A DNA stretch of 56,853 bases from Rhodothermaceae bacterium bin80 (GCA_002238805.1 MPNB01000011.1:1-56853), one strand, 5' to 3'. Shown: positions 36,396 to 46,365, counted from the stretch's first letter. Made by a program: numbers and translations. Notes: generated from the letters alone by a model not told the origin.

Positions 36396-37169
36396 TTACC
36401 AGTCTTTTGCAACCCGCCTGGGGCGTCCTTCCATTTTTTGCATTTCTCGTAAGAGTTCTTCTTCTTCGTTCTCAAGCGCCTCCAGGATGCGTTCAGCCTG
36501 CTCACGGGTCAGTGGAGCCTCGCGCTGTTGCTCTTGCTGGGGCTCCTGCTCCTGTTGTTCTTCCTGTTGCTCTTGTTGGGACTGCTCTTCCTGTTCCTGA
36601 GGGTTTTCTTCCTGATTCTCATCCTGTTCCTGGTCACTCTCGCTTGGTTGATCGTTCTGGTCTTGCTGCTGATCCTGTTCTTCCTCTTGTTCCTGATCGT
36701 TGTTTTCAGATTGCTGCTGTTGCTCCTGCAGCTGTCGGCTTACAAACTCAAAATTATATTTAGCATCCTCGTTGTCCGGGTCTGCCAACAAGGCCTCCCG
36801 ATAATGCGCGAGAGCCTCTTCCAACTGTTGGTTCTTAAATGCATTGTTTCCGGCATTGTATGCTGGGGTGGACTTGGCTCGATCATGGGGTGCGTGTGCA
36901 AGTGCTTCCCCAAATGCATTGCGCGCCCCCTCAAAATCTCCCTTTTGATGCAGTGCTATTCCCAGATTGTTTTGAAGGCCGTAGTAGGTCTCGTTCACTT
37001 CCTGAGTAGATTCATAGGATGAGAGGCCTTCCTGATACGCATAGGCGGCTCCTTCGTATTGCCCCTGCTTCAGGGAATCATTGCCATTCCGACCATGCTT
37101 CTTAGCATTACCCATCGGAATTACCTGAATACTTGCCAAGAGAATACTGAATATGGTTGCTAGGGTCAT
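36396..37169 (-). CDS. batC: BatC: TPR protein with Gln/Glu-rich tract
   Basis: A 257-aa protein with an N-terminal hydrophobic signal and TPRs (GNDSLKQGQYEGAAYAYQEGL; LGIALHQKGDFEGARNAFGEAL; AGNNAFKNQQLEEALAHYREALL). Then about 80 residues are almost only Q, E, D, N, P and S (start QLQEQQQQSENNDQ), ending in a basic GRPRRVAKDW tail. The tract is an expanded form of the acidic linker of BatC and likely disordered. It lies between batB (4 nt) and batD (6 nt). Confidence 0.93.
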   Translation of the reverse strand: MTLATIFSILLASIQVIPMGNAKKHGRNGNDSLKQGQYEGAAYAYQEGLSSYESTQEVNETYYGLQNNLGIALHQKGDFEGARNAFGEALAHAPHDRAKSTPAYNAGNNAFKNQQLEEALAHYREALLADPDNEDAKYNFEFVSRQLQEQQQQSENNDQEQEEEQDQQQDQNDQPSESDQEQDENQEENPQEQEEQSQQEQQEEQQEQEPQQEQQREAPLTREQAERILEALENEEEELLREMQKMEGRPRRVAKDW

Positions 37170-37173
37170 TTTG

Positions 37174-38214
37174 TCAGGTTTTTTTCCGTGAGGTCGCCCG
37201 GGGGCCTTTGCGGACAGTAATCAGCCCGTCCACGCAAAGTAACAGCAATGCAAGTGCCAAGGGCCATTGATACTTGAGATCATAATCTTCAAACTTTTCC
37301 TCAGCCAGCGTGGCTTGATCCAACCGTTCGAGTGCAGGAACAACGTTGGAAAGTGCACTGGACGTACGGGCAATCTGAAAATACGCCCCATCTGTGCTGA
37401 GTGTCCTCAGACTGGATTCTTCCAGCCTTGAATGTACAATTTGTCCTTCAAGGTCCCGCTTGTACCCGGTACGTTGACCGTTTGCACTGTATATGGGAAT
37501 TGGAGCACCCTCAACCTCACCAACGCCAGCTGCAAAAATCGTGATGCCTTCATCGCGTGCTGCAGCTAAAATATCTTCTAGTTCAGCGACATGGTTTTCA
37601 CCGTCGGATACAATCAGCAGCGCTTTCGAGCGTGTGGTTTCGGGATCAATGCTGGGTGAGGGGGCATCGAAGGCCTGGGTGGCCATCCGAAGCGCTTCAC
37701 TAAAGTCTGTACCAGGTGTGGGCAACAAGTCAGGATTCGCAACATCCAGGAATAGTCGTACAGCACTGTAGTCGGTCGTAAGCGGACATTGGATGAATGC
37801 GTCACCCGCAAAGATGACCAGACCCACACGATCTCCACGCAGCTCCCCCAGAAGTTTCTTGATTTCATTACGTGCTCGTCCCAACCGGTTAGGTGCAACA
37901 TCTTCCGCCAGCATTGAAGCCGATACATCCAGCGCAATCACCAGATCAATGCCTTCACGTTTTACCTCACGCAGTCGAGTTCCTACTTGGGGGCCAACAA
38001 GGGAAATAGCCAGCAAGCCAACCGCTGCTGCGATGATCGAGGCTTTGTAGCGGCGTCGCCGACCACTAACGCCTTGAGAGAGTCTACGAACGAGTGGAAT
38101 GTCACCAAAGCGCACTTGTAGTGTGCGCCGCCGCCAGGTCGCGTACAGGCTGAGCGCGATGACTAGGGGCATAGCCCAGAGGGTCCACAAGTATGACTCG
38201 TTGAGCCAGGCCAT
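37174..38214 (-). CDS. batB: BatB: VWA-domain membrane protein
   Basis: A 346-aa protein with N-terminal membrane segments (LWTLWAMPLVIALSLY; IIAAAVGLLAISLVG), a VWA domain with the MIDAS motif (ALDVSASM, then VIFAGDAF and SDGENH) and a C-terminal membrane helix. Start ATG 38214 overlaps the batA stop by one base (TAATG); an upstream in-frame extension inside batA is rejected. Pairs with BatA. Confidence 0.95.
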   Translation of the reverse strand: MAWLNESYLWTLWAMPLVIALSLYATWRRRTLQVRFGDIPLVRRLSQGVSGRRRRYKASIIAAAVGLLAISLVGPQVGTRLREVKREGIDLVIALDVSASMLAEDVAPNRLGRARNEIKKLLGELRGDRVGLVIFAGDAFIQCPLTTDYSAVRLFLDVANPDLLPTPGTDFSEALRMATQAFDAPSPSIDPETTRSKALLIVSDGENHVAELEDILAAARDEGITIFAAGVGEVEGAPIPIYSANGQRTGYKRDLEGQIVHSRLEESSLRTLSTDGAYFQIARTSSALSNVVPALERLDQATLAEEKFEDYDLKYQWPLALALLLLCVDGLITVRKGPRATSRKKT

Positions 38215-39197
38215 TAGGGAAAACGACGGAGCAGGGTTGTCTTTAACAGCACCTCTATCAAGATCAGAAGTAGCCCAGGCCATAGAAAACGTACGTAACG
38301 TTCCTCATAGTCTGTATATATACGTGTTTCGATTTGGGTTTTCTCCAAATCGCCAATCTGTTCGTAAATCTCACGGAGTGCCTGCTCATCGGTGGCCCGA
38401 AAGTACTGTCCTCCGGTACCCCGTGCAATTGAACGCAGCATGTCCTCATCAATTTCCACAGGGACCATTTGACGTTGTCTTCCGCCAAAGGGGCGGTCAA
38501 AGACGAATGGCGCCTCTCCATAGGTGCCGACACCGATCGCATAGACGCGTACTCCCAAGGTTGCAGCAACTTCGGAAGCGGTTACTGGGTCTATTTCACC
38601 GCGATTATTTTGTCCATCAGTAAGCAGAATGATAACTTTGCTCTCTGCAGGGGTATCCTTAAGTCTGTTGACGGCGGTCGCCAGTGCGGTACCAATTGCA
38701 GTGCCATCCTGGATGACCCCGACTTCGACCTCTTCCAACATTCGTTGCAGGAACGCATAATCCAGTGTGAGTGGGGCCTGCGTGTACGCTTTTGCCGCGA
38801 ATACGATAAGTCCAACCCGGTCTGACACGCGTCCTGCGATAAACTCAGAAGCAACTTCACGGGCTGCCTCGAATCGGTTTGGTCGAAAATCTTCGGCTCG
38901 CATGCTTGTAGAGGTGTCCAGAACCAGAACGATATCAACCCCTTCGGCATAGCGCTCCTGTGTTACTTCGCGTACTTGGGGGCGTGCAAGTGCAAGTACG
39001 CACAAGGTAAGTGCTCCCATGCGCAGTAATGAAGGCAGGATGACAGCATAAACACGAGGGCCACGGGGCGCATCGCGTGCGGCCCGTAGATTACTGAAGG
39101 TAAGGCCCGGAGTAGCCTGTCTGCGCAACCATTGCCAGAGTCCGTAAAGCGGGACTAGGATCAATAGAAATAGCCACTGCGGTTGGGCGAACTCCAT
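38214..39197 (-). CDS. batA: BatA: VWA-domain membrane protein
   Basis: A 327-aa protein: N-terminal membrane segment (WLFLLILVPLYGLWQW), second helix (LRMGALTLCVLALARPQV), then a VWA domain with MIDAS motif VLDTSTSM, VFAAKAYTQAPLT and LLTDGQNN, ending with a C-terminal helix. Both Ser of the DxSxS motif are replaced by the DTSTS form, still metal-competent. Followed directly by batB. Confidence 0.95.
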   Translation of the reverse strand: MEFAQPQWLFLLILVPLYGLWQWLRRQATPGLTFSNLRAARDAPRGPRVYAVILPSLLRMGALTLCVLALARPQVREVTQERYAEGVDIVLVLDTSTSMRAEDFRPNRFEAAREVASEFIAGRVSDRVGLIVFAAKAYTQAPLTLDYAFLQRMLEEVEVGVIQDGTAIGTALATAVNRLKDTPAESKVIILLTDGQNNRGEIDPVTASEVAATLGVRVYAIGVGTYGEAPFVFDRPFGGRQRQMVPVEIDEDMLRSIARGTGGQYFRATDEQALREIYEQIGDLEKTQIETRIYTDYEERYVRFLWPGLLLILIEVLLKTTLLRRFP

Positions 39198-39202
39198 GAT
39201 AG

Positions 39203-40171
39203 TCAGCTAACTTTGACAAAATCTTCCCTGACCGCGCGCTGATCAAACTTGACCTCTACACGGTTGACAATTTTCACTGCTTCCTTCAACGCAGATCGTC
39301 CTTCGCTTACCGCAGGAGTTACATCAGCAAATTTGACCAAATCTGCAAGAGAAAGGACCTGCCCCAATTGTCCCGGAATACCGGACGGCACTTGATGCTG
39401 CACGTTTGGGTGTACCAGATCCTGGACGAGTTCCCGGGTTGTAGATTCCAAGGCCGGTATGTGCAGTCGGTCTTCAACGTACGTGCGAAGTATGTCCGAC
39501 AGGTCTACGTAAAACGTCTCGACCTGTGCTCTTTTGGCGAGGGGAGCATTTTCAAGTGCACGCAGACGTTCCAGTGCCACCATTGCAGGGTCGGGGGGAG
39601 CATGCTCTTCGGGTTCACTGATATAAAGAGTTTTTGGATGTTTGCGTCGCCAGATAACATACCAGATCAACGCGCCTGCAATCAGGACGGCAAATCCCAA
39701 AAGGAAGAACGGCCACAGTGGAGGCCCAAAACCAACAGGAGACGCCATATCCTGAATGTCCTCGGCATCCTGTGGGACCACTGACATCACAAGCAACTCC
39801 AGGGCTGGTGTTGTGGCTGTCACATCGCTATCTGGAAACCTGATGGTCAGTGGTGCTAAGCGGGCCGTATCCAAGGCAAAGGTAGTCACCTCATACACGG
39901 CGCTGTCCAAGCGTACATCTGTGTCTAATAGGCGTGTTCCGGCAGATAGGAGCCTAATGGGAGTAATATCACCAAAGGAGGAGTCCATGTTTGGGAATGA
40001 TGGCACCTCATCAAACCCATGCATCGCCACAAGTGTAAGCGCGAAACGATCACCCACATTAACGCTGTCCTCAGAAATATAGGCTTCCACACGTTGGGCC
40101 TGAAGTGTATTAACTTCGGCAAAGAGGGTAGCTGCCGCAGCAAGTATGGCACACAAATGCAATCTCCTCAT
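39203..40171 (-). CDS. Bat-cluster membrane protein (BatD-like N-terminus)
   Basis: A 322-aa protein with signal peptide (LCAILAAAATLFAEVNTLQAQ), a beta-sandwich domain like one BatD repeat (VEAYISEDSVNVGDRFALTLVA), one membrane segment (LWPFFLLGFAVLIAGALIWYVIW) and a helical cytosolic tail (RLRALENAPLAKRAQVETFYVDLSDILRTYVEDRL) similar to DUF4381-type tails. Proteins of this layout commonly sit between DUF58 and BatA. Its ATG overlaps the DUF58 stop (TGATG). Confidence 0.85.
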   Translation of the reverse strand: MRRLHLCAILAAAATLFAEVNTLQAQRVEAYISEDSVNVGDRFALTLVAMHGFDEVPSFPNMDSSFGDITPIRLLSAGTRLLDTDVRLDSAVYEVTTFALDTARLAPLTIRFPDSDVTATTPALELLVMSVVPQDAEDIQDMASPVGFGPPLWPFFLLGFAVLIAGALIWYVIWRRKHPKTLYISEPEEHAPPDPAMVALERLRALENAPLAKRAQVETFYVDLSDILRTYVEDRLHIPALESTTRELVQDLVHPNVQHQVPSGIPGQLGQVLSLADLVKFADVTPAVSEGRSALKEAVKIVNRVEVKFDQRAVREDFVKVS

Positions 40172-41046
40172 CAGGCAATCTGTGCATGTGCACGGAAGAA
40201 CTTTGCCAGTGGGTCAACGAAGTCTTCGCCGCATTGGATTTCAACGTGGTCAACCCGGGCACGTCGGAAAAGCATTTTAAGTTGTGCGTTTCTGTCCAGA
40301 GAAGATTGACGAAACGCATTCCGCACCGCACGGCTTCCCGTATCCAACAGTTGAGCTCGATTGGTTTCTGGATCGAATAGAGTGACCAGTCCAAGGGAGG
40401 GGAGGGATTTTTCACGAGGATCCTGTAGCTGTACAGCAACGGTGTCATGCCGGCGAGAGACCATTCGCAATGGTCTCTCAAAGCCTTCGTCCAGAAAATC
40501 ACTAACCAGTAACACGATTGATCTTCGTCTAATTACTCGAAGGATATGATCCAAAGCCACTTGGATTGCCGTGGCCGAAGAGCAAGGCTCGTGAGCAAAC
40601 AGGTCACGTATCAGACGTAATACATGCCGTCGTCCGCTTTTCGGGGGCACAAAGAGTTCAACCTGATCAGAGAATAACAAAAGGCCAACCTTATCATTGT
40701 TCTTGATGGCACTGAATCCTAAAATCGCACAGATCTCTGCGGCGATTTCCCGCTTGAACTTATCACGGCTGCCAAAATCACTTGAGCCCGAGATATCTAC
40801 AACAAGCAACAGCGTCTGCTCCCGTTCTTCCTCAAAAATCTTGACGAAGGTATCACCGGTGCGTGCAGTCACGTTCCAGTCAATCGTTCGAATATCGTCC
40901 CCAAACTGATAGGGGCGTACTTCCGAGAATTCGATACCGCGACCTTTGAAGGCTGAGTGGTATTCTCCACCAAAAACGTTGTTAACCAAGCCTTTAGTAC
41001 GGATTTCAATTCGCCGAATTTTGGCGAACAGTTCACGTGGGATCAT
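40171..41046 (-). CDS. DUF58 domain protein (VWA-like)
   Basis: A 291-aa cytosolic protein. The DUF58 signature is GRGIEFSEVRPYQFGDDIRTIDWNVTARTG, followed by a VWA-like domain (LLLVVDISGSSDFG with MIDAS-like DxSxS; VGLLLFSDQVELFVPP). DUF58 proteins act with MoxR AAA+ ATPases, usually encoded just upstream, but here yceI is upstream on the opposite strand. ATG 41046 (MIPRELFAKIRRIEI) is the family start. First gene of the Bat operon. Confidence 0.94.
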   Translation of the reverse strand: MIPRELFAKIRRIEIRTKGLVNNVFGGEYHSAFKGRGIEFSEVRPYQFGDDIRTIDWNVTARTGDTFVKIFEEEREQTLLLVVDISGSSDFGSRDKFKREIAAEICAILGFSAIKNNDKVGLLLFSDQVELFVPPKSGRRHVLRLIRDLFAHEPCSSATAIQVALDHILRVIRRRSIVLLVSDFLDEGFERPLRMVSRRHDTVAVQLQDPREKSLPSLGLVTLFDPETNRAQLLDTGSRAVRNAFRQSSLDRNAQLKMLFRRARVDHVEIQCGEDFVDPLAKFFRAHAQIA

Positions 41047-41198
41047 TGGGAGACCAAAACACACAGGGCGGATAGGTAACGATTTTAGAGGAAAAATGTT
41101 GAACCGGACAGCTGAGTATTGGATAACTTGGGAATCCTAGCAGGATCTGTGGAGTTTCAGTCCGCGAGATTTTTTCACCAAAGCTGTCTATCGAGGAA

Positions 41199-41786
41199 AT
41201 GAAAACACGTTTATTACTTTGCGTCTCTGTCTGTCTGCTGGCTTTCTCAGTACCCACTGAGGAGCCGTCGTCTTGGTCGATTGATGCGGTACACTCCAAC
41301 ATTGGGTTCAAAGTGCGTCACTTGGGGATCTCCAATGTTCGAGGCGAATTTCTTGCCTATGATGCAGAAATTCTGATGGACGGCACTGATTTGAGTACAT
41401 TAACAATCAGTGCTACGATTGAGACAGGTAGTGTTGACACCGGCAACGAGCGTCGAGACAATCATTTGCGTTCGGATGATTTTTTTGGAGCTGAAGAGTT
41501 TCCGAACATGACCTTCACTAGTACAGAAATAACCGACATTGAAGGCGGCAACTTTCATTTAGTCGGTGATCTTACTATCAGAGACGTAACTCAGTCGGTC
41601 GTGCTGAAGAGTGAGTTTCTCGGAACGGGCAAGATGGGGGATTCCGAGCGCGCCGGGTTTGAGGCACGCACGGTGATTAATCGTAAGGATTTCAATCTGT
41701 CGTGGGATCGGTTGACTGAGGCCGGAGGATTTGTCGTAGGACACGACGTTGAGATAATACTGGAGCTGGAAGTCATAAAAGATTAA
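41199..41786 (+). CDS. YceI-family secreted lipid-binding protein
   Basis: A 195-aa protein with a signal peptide ([18 protein letters not shown]), then the YceI lipocalin-like barrel: [54 protein letters not shown] and [18 protein letters not shown] strands ([17 protein letters not shown]). Family members bind isoprenoid lipids in the periplasm. Length is typical. It diverges from the Bat operon and is followed 11 nt later by purQ. Confidence 0.94.
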   Translation: MKTRLLLCVSVCLLAFSVPTEEPSSWSIDAVHSNIGFKVRHLGISNVRGEFLAYDAEILMDGTDLSTLTISATIETGSVDTGNERRDNHLRSDDFFGAEEFPNMTFTSTEITDIEGGNFHLVGDLTIRDVTQSVVLKSEFLGTGKMGDSERAGFEARTVINRKDFNLSWDRLTEAGGFVVGHDVEIILELEVIKD

Positions 41787-41797
41787 CCCGAAAACTG

Positions 41798-42481
41798 ATG
41801 CGTGTAGGCGTCATTGTTTTTCCGGGCTCGAATTGTGACCACGACGCTTACCACGTTGCACGCCATGTGTTTGGCCTCGAAACCAAGTTTATCTGGCATA
41901 AGGAGCGGGAATTACCACCTGTAGACTTGGTTATTGTGCCGGGTGGTTTCTCTTATGGAGATTACTTGCGGGCTGGGGCGGTTGCCCGTTTTTCCTTGAT
42001 AATGGACAGCGTCGTGCGCTTTGCTGAACGCGGCGGGCTCGTCCTGGGGATTTGCAACGGTTTTCAGGTTCTGTGTGAATGTGGGCTCCTGCCGGGTGCA
42101 CTGCTTCGTAATGCATCCGTTCGATTTGTCTGTAAGTGGGTTCATTTACGAACCGATAACACAGAGGTCCCTTTTACACGTAATGCTGAATTGGGGCAGG
42201 TTCTACGTATTCCCATCGCTCACGGTGAGGGTAACTACTACGCAGAGGCATCCGAGTTGGTAGAGTTGGAGCGTAATGGACAGGTTGTTTTCCGGTATAC
42301 GACGCCGGCAGGTGAGGTCACACCGGATTCCAATCCCAATGGATCAGCCAACAACATTGCGGGCATAGTGAACAGAGCTGGAAACGTGCTCGGTATGATG
42401 CCTCATCCTGAACGAGCTGCAGAAGATGCTCTAGGCAGTCGGGATGGTGCGGTACTTTTCCGAAGCCTCCTGCGTACGTAA
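41798..42481 (+). CDS. purQ: Phosphoribosylformylglycinamidine synthase glutaminase subunit PurQ
   Basis: A 227-aa class I glutamine amidotransferase that supplies ammonia to PurL in purine synthesis. [29 protein letters not shown] and [22 protein letters not shown] with nucleophile C86 are seen, with HGEGNYY and MMPHPERA (His/Glu of the triad) towards the end. Complete length. PurS and PurL are not in the window. Confidence 0.96.
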   Translation: MRVGVIVFPGSNCDHDAYHVARHVFGLETKFIWHKERELPPVDLVIVPGGFSYGDYLRAGAVARFSLIMDSVVRFAERGGLVLGICNGFQVLCECGLLPGALLRNASVRFVCKWVHLRTDNTEVPFTRNAELGQVLRIPIAHGEGNYYAEASELVELERNGQVVFRYTTPAGEVTPDSNPNGSANNIAGIVNRAGNVLGMMPHPERAAEDALGSRDGAVLFRSLLRT

Positions 42482-42484
42482 TCC

Positions 42485-43090
42485 ATGGGACTATTTGGAT
42501 TAGATTCTCCTGTGACGATACTGCTTCTTGTTGCTATTGTCATGGTAAGTGGTTTTGCACTCTTTGTCGACCCGACGCTGATTGATCGTCTGGGATTTAG
42601 GCCGACCCGAGTTGCGCGGGAACCATACCGCTATATTACCGCCGGTTTTGTGCATGTCTCACTTATGCATTTGGCTTTCAATGCAATCACACTGTACTTC
42701 TTCGGCCCAGTCCTGGAGGCGCGTCTGGGGAGCACGGATTACCTGATTTTGTATGTGGGGGCGCTCTTATGTGCACATGCATTGACGCATTTCCAGCATC
42801 GGCAGAACAGCGGATATAATGCTGTTGGGGCGAGTGGGGCCATTAGCGGTGTGCTCTTTGCCTATGTACTGTTTGCTCCGTATGATCTGATTTATATTTT
42901 TGCAGTGCTGCCTATTCCAGCGGTACTTTTTGCCTTCTTGTTTGTGGTTGGAAGCATTTATGCGATGAAAAGCGAGAGGGCATTCGGAATTGCCCACGAG
43001 GCTCATCTCGGGGGTGCTATAGGTGGGGTGCTCTTGGCAATTGTACTGGAGCCGGGCATACTCCCCAGTTTTTTTGACCAGCTCTTCTAG
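42485..43090 (+). CDS. Rhomboid-family intramembrane protease
   Basis: A 201-aa six-helix membrane protein. Seen: FVHVSLMHLAFNAITLYFFG (H..N pattern), AVGASGAISGVLFAY with the catalytic Ser in GASG, and EAHLGGAIGGVLLA with the catalytic His. Expected to cut transmembrane substrates. No cytosolic domain. It begins 3 nt after purQ, but no functional link to purine synthesis is apparent. Confidence 0.93.
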   Translation: MGLFGLDSPVTILLLVAIVMVSGFALFVDPTLIDRLGFRPTRVAREPYRYITAGFVHVSLMHLAFNAITLYFFGPVLEARLGSTDYLILYVGALLCAHALTHFQHRQNSGYNAVGASGAISGVLFAYVLFAPYDLIYIFAVLPIPAVLFAFLFVVGSIYAMKSERAFGIAHEAHLGGAIGGVLLAIVLEPGILPSFFDQLF

Positions 43091-43360
43091 GCCATTCATG
43101 GATCGGGCTGGACCTGAGAGCATGCTGCCTGGATTTTACGGGTTAAGGTTCACGCATGTGACCGGAAAAATTTATAGGATTTCTGAGGAGAGCAGACTGT
43201 AATCAATGCCACGATTGCTTGAGTATTGCAAATTTCTTTTCTCTCGGGAGTTTTCTTACACATTCGAGAGCTAACTTTTAGCAAGGTTGCAATTGGTCTT
43301 CACACCGCCACGACACCGATACGTAGCCCACTGTTCACCGCCCTGTCATTCACCTCGGTT

Positions 43361-44392
43361 ATGAGATCTACTATTGTTGTCGGTATTTTGGTTTTGACGG
43401 TAATCGGCTGCACCTCAGCTGTTGAGGAAGAGTCGTCTCCAACATGCTCCTTTGAACGCAAGGCCGGTGAGCATCAGATAATTGGCTTTTATCCCGCAGC
43501 AAAACATAATGTGTTGCCTGTATCCCAAATAAGGTGGGATATGCTTACGCGTGTGATTTATGCGTTTGCAATACCGAGAACTGATGGATCGCTTGATGTC
43601 GCACATCTTTCCCGATTGGACTCACTGGTTCAGGCAGCTCACGCGAATGGAGTTGAAGTCTATGTTTCGGTAGGCGGAGCTACGGGTTCGTCAAACTTTC
43701 CTATTTTTTCCGCGGATGAAACTGCTCGCGGAAATTTTGTGCGTACCGTGAGGCAGTACTTGATTGCAAACTGTCTCGACGGGGTTGATATCGACTGGGA
43801 GGAATGGACCAAAGATGATGCCAATATTCCGATAGCTTCGGAAAAGGCCACCTTTGTGTCATTGTTGGAAGAGCTCCGCCTCTCGCTGGATAACTGGGGA
43901 ATATCACTTGATGTCTACGCGGGAGACTGGTACGGCAGACATTACGATGAAGTGTATCCACTGGTTGACTATGTGCATGTGATGGGATACGATTTTTCCG
44001 GGCCATGGTCTGCACCTGGTCCCCATTCTTCTTTTGATCAAGCCATTGGGACGGGTTCAGACGCTTCTGCAACCGGTTTGGCTTACTGGGTCAACTATCG
44101 TAAATGGCCCTCAAGTAAGATTATCCTCGGCATGCCATTTTATGGAAGGGATTTTGATGTTAATGGGGGCACAGGTGTTGCATACCGCAATATTGTTGCA
44201 CGACATCCGAATGCTCCAGGTACAGACCAGGTCGGAAATATCCACTATAACGGTATGCAGACCATTGCCGATAAGACGCAATATGTAGTCGACAATAGCT
44301 TCCCTGGTGTGATGATTTGGGAAATTACACACGACACACGTGATCCAGCGACGAGTTTGCTGCACGTCATCAATGGTGTAGTGAGCCCGTAA
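43361..44392 (+). CDS. Glycoside hydrolase family 18 lipoprotein
   Basis: About 343 aa. VVGILVLTVIGC is a lipoprotein signal; the upstream in-frame extension to 43226 has no coding-like composition. Catalytic motif DGVDIDWEEW carries the DxxDxDxE residues, with SVGGATGS and MGYDFSGPW motifs of GH18. Expected to hydrolyse chitin or another GlcNAc-containing polymer at the cell surface, via the substrate N-acetyl group. No carbohydrate-binding domain is seen. Substrate could also be peptidoglycan-derived. Confidence 0.9.
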   Translation: MRSTIVVGILVLTVIGCTSAVEEESSPTCSFERKAGEHQIIGFYPAAKHNVLPVSQIRWDMLTRVIYAFAIPRTDGSLDVAHLSRLDSLVQAAHANGVEVYVSVGGATGSSNFPIFSADETARGNFVRTVRQYLIANCLDGVDIDWEEWTKDDANIPIASEKATFVSLLEELRLSLDNWGISLDVYAGDWYGRHYDEVYPLVDYVHVMGYDFSGPWSAPGPHSSFDQAIGTGSDASATGLAYWVNYRKWPSSKIILGMPFYGRDFDVNGGTGVAYRNIVARHPNAPGTDQVGNIHYNGMQTIADKTQYVVDNSFPGVMIWEITHDTRDPATSLLHVINGVVSP

Positions 44393-44565
44393 CTTTCCTG
44401 ATGAACTGACTAGCAGGTATCCGTATAAGCTGACTGGTAATAAAGACGTTGTTGAGGACCTGTACTGGTGAATGGCTAGAGCTTGCTTGGTGCATCCCCC
44501 TCAAATTCAGATATATAATTTTCTGAAAATGCACCTCTCAAACGGGTTCTAAAAACCTAACCGAC

Positions 44566-45114
44566 GTGACTATATTTGTAACCAAACGTGAGCGCAGGCT
44601 CTGGACTTGCGCTGCGCTCGTCGTATCGGTAATCTACTTGACTCTTGGTGTGGTGAGGAGTCTGCTTCAGCCGTTGGAAGCCAGCGGCTGGGGGTCGTGG
44701 CTGTTTCTGTCAGGTTGTTTTTTGATTTTGGTTTTCATATTGACGCAAGGCATGACCATGCTGCCGAGATGGCCAGAGATCGTCGTTGGAGTGGGTATTG
44801 CTGTGATCTATAGTTTCACACTCATGAGCATAGCAAAGCCGGAGGAACGGATGCATCTAATTGTATATGGTATAGTCGCTCTGCTTATTTATGCAGCGCT
44901 ACTGGAGAGATCTGCATTTGGCCGGACAATCCGTGCCAGCTCTATAGTGGTCGTTATGGTTACGACTGGCCTCGGTTTGGTAGATGAATGCCTCCAATTG
45001 GCCTCACCGGATCGTGTATTTGATGTGCGCGATATACTGTACGATGCGCTAGCAGCTACCATGGCAGTGATAGCCAATGCATCACTGCGGTGGGCAAGAA
45101 GACTATTTCGATAG
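44566..45114 (+). CDS. VanZ-like membrane protein
   Basis: A 182-aa inner-membrane protein with about five membrane helices. The VanZ-like pattern is HLIVYGIVALLIYAALLER followed by GLVDECLQLASPDRVFDVRDILYDALAA, i.e. the E...Q...R..D..D arrangement. GTG 44566 is the only reasonable start; no Shine-Dalgarno is evident. Function in this lineage is unknown; antibiotic resistance should not be assumed. Confidence 0.8.
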   Translation: MTIFVTKRERRLWTCAALVVSVIYLTLGVVRSLLQPLEASGWGSWLFLSGCFLILVFILTQGMTMLPRWPEIVVGVGIAVIYSFTLMSIAKPEERMHLIVYGIVALLIYAALLERSAFGRTIRASSIVVVMVTTGLGLVDECLQLASPDRVFDVRDILYDALAATMAVIANASLRWARRLFR

Positions 45115-45219
45115 ACAAAAAGGTGCTATACTGCTTCGTGCAGCGTGTGATAATAATGGACAGGCTCGGTTCTTGGACGGTCCCTGGCGGCGGCATTCTC
45201 TATTGTTGAGACAGTTTTC

Positions 45220-46365
45220 TCAACCAAGCGATGCTTCAAGGATGGCGTATTCTTTGTCCACGACAGCATTGATGGAACTCAGTAGGTTCTTGAGGACATG
45301 ATTATTGTCCAGGACCCAACTGGTCTCGCTGCTTTGGTATCCGTAGTCCGTAGCCCTTTCCATTGTCTCGAGAACTGGAAGTACATCAAGGGCCCGGCCA
45401 TGATAAGCCTTACGCACTCCCATGAGGGGCATACGGACATCACGTACGCCAGCGAATTTCGTTAGGATTAGCAATTTTGCTAAGCCGAACGGCAATAATC
45501 GACCGTTTGGGAGTCGCTGGAGTGCAGGGTTGATGTCGGGCAGACAAATTGTGAATCCCACAGGCTCATTATTGAGTTCGACAAAAAAGCAAATCCTTGG
45601 ATCTACGATACTTTTCATTGCCTTTGCTAGGTGTGCGAACTCGATATCTGTGACGGGGACAAATCCCCAATTATCAGACCAGGCGTCATTGTATATCTCC
45701 CTTATCGTGGCCACCTCTTCGCCAAAGCGGGACATATCAAGTGTGCGCACTGAGAGACCCGGATTACGGCGATAAATGACAGCAGCGCCGCGTCTCATGC
45801 GGTCAATTGCAACGTGCTTGCGGTGGATGTAGTATGCCCACATGGTCATGACGCGTACAAGTCCCCAGCACTCCAGGTAATTCTCGTAGTACGGAGGGTT
45901 GTAGGTCATCATTATCGCGGGTACCCGGTCGAATCCGTCAACTAGGAGGCCGGCGGGATCATTCAAGGATGGGTTAACCGGTCCGCGCATAGTGTGCATT
46001 CCCTGCTCTTGAAGCCAAGCAGCAGCAGCATCCAGGAGTGCAGCAGCGGTTTCAAAGCGTTCTTGAGTTTCGAAGAACCCAAAAAAGCCGGCCTCATCGT
46101 TGTGAGTTTTCAGGTGCATCCCATTGATGATGGCGGCGATTCGCCCTATGACCTTTCCGTCCGCACCGAATGCAAGGAATAGCTGCATTCGTCCATGCTC
46201 GAAAAATGGATTCTTGCGTGGATTCAGGACCTCGAACTGATCCATGCGAAGCGGGGGTACCCAAAACGGGTTGCCCCGGTAGAAGTCGTACGGGAATTGA
46301 ACAAAACGTCGCAGGTCCCGCCGCGATTTGACCGGGCGAATAACACATGAGTGCACATCTGACAT
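45220..46365 (-). CDS. GNAT-fold acyltransferase, candidate bacterial ceramide synthase
   Basis: A 381-aa protein with a double GNAT-like layout: FVQFPYDFYRGNPFWVPPLRMDQ, then NPRKNPFFEHGRMQLFLAF, GRIAAIINGMH and GFFGFFETQERFE; later REIYNDAWSDNWGFVPVTD. Proteins of this description next to a serine-palmitoyltransferase-like gene were identified as bacterial ceramide synthases (bCerS) that N-acylate 3-ketosphinganine or sphinganine. It starts 7 nt after the Spt-like gene on the same strand. The assignment rests on context plus this motif set, not on a search. Confidence 0.75.
   Translation of the reverse strand: MSDVHSCVIRPVKSRRDLRRFVQFPYDFYRGNPFWVPPLRMDQFEVLNPRKNPFFEHGRMQLFLAFGADGKVIGRIAAIINGMHLKTHNDEAGFFGFFETQERFETAAALLDAAAAWLQEQGMHTMRGPVNPSLNDPAGLLVDGFDRVPAIMMTYNPPYYENYLECWGLVRVMTMWAYYIHRKHVAIDRMRRGAAVIYRRNPGLSVRTLDMSRFGEEVATIREIYNDAWSDNWGFVPVTDIEFAHLAKAMKSIVDPRICFFVELNNEPVGFTICLPDINPALQRLPNGRLLPFGLAKLLILTKFAGVRDVRMPLMGVRKAYHGRALDVLPVLETMERATDYGYQSSETSWVLDNNHVLKNLLSSINAVVDKEYAILEASLG

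Noticed and set aside
36528..37022. 164-aa Leu-rich plus-strand frame opposite batC
   Set aside because: It is the complement of the batC Gln/Glu tract, which automatically gives Leu/Phe-rich codons that mimic a membrane protein.
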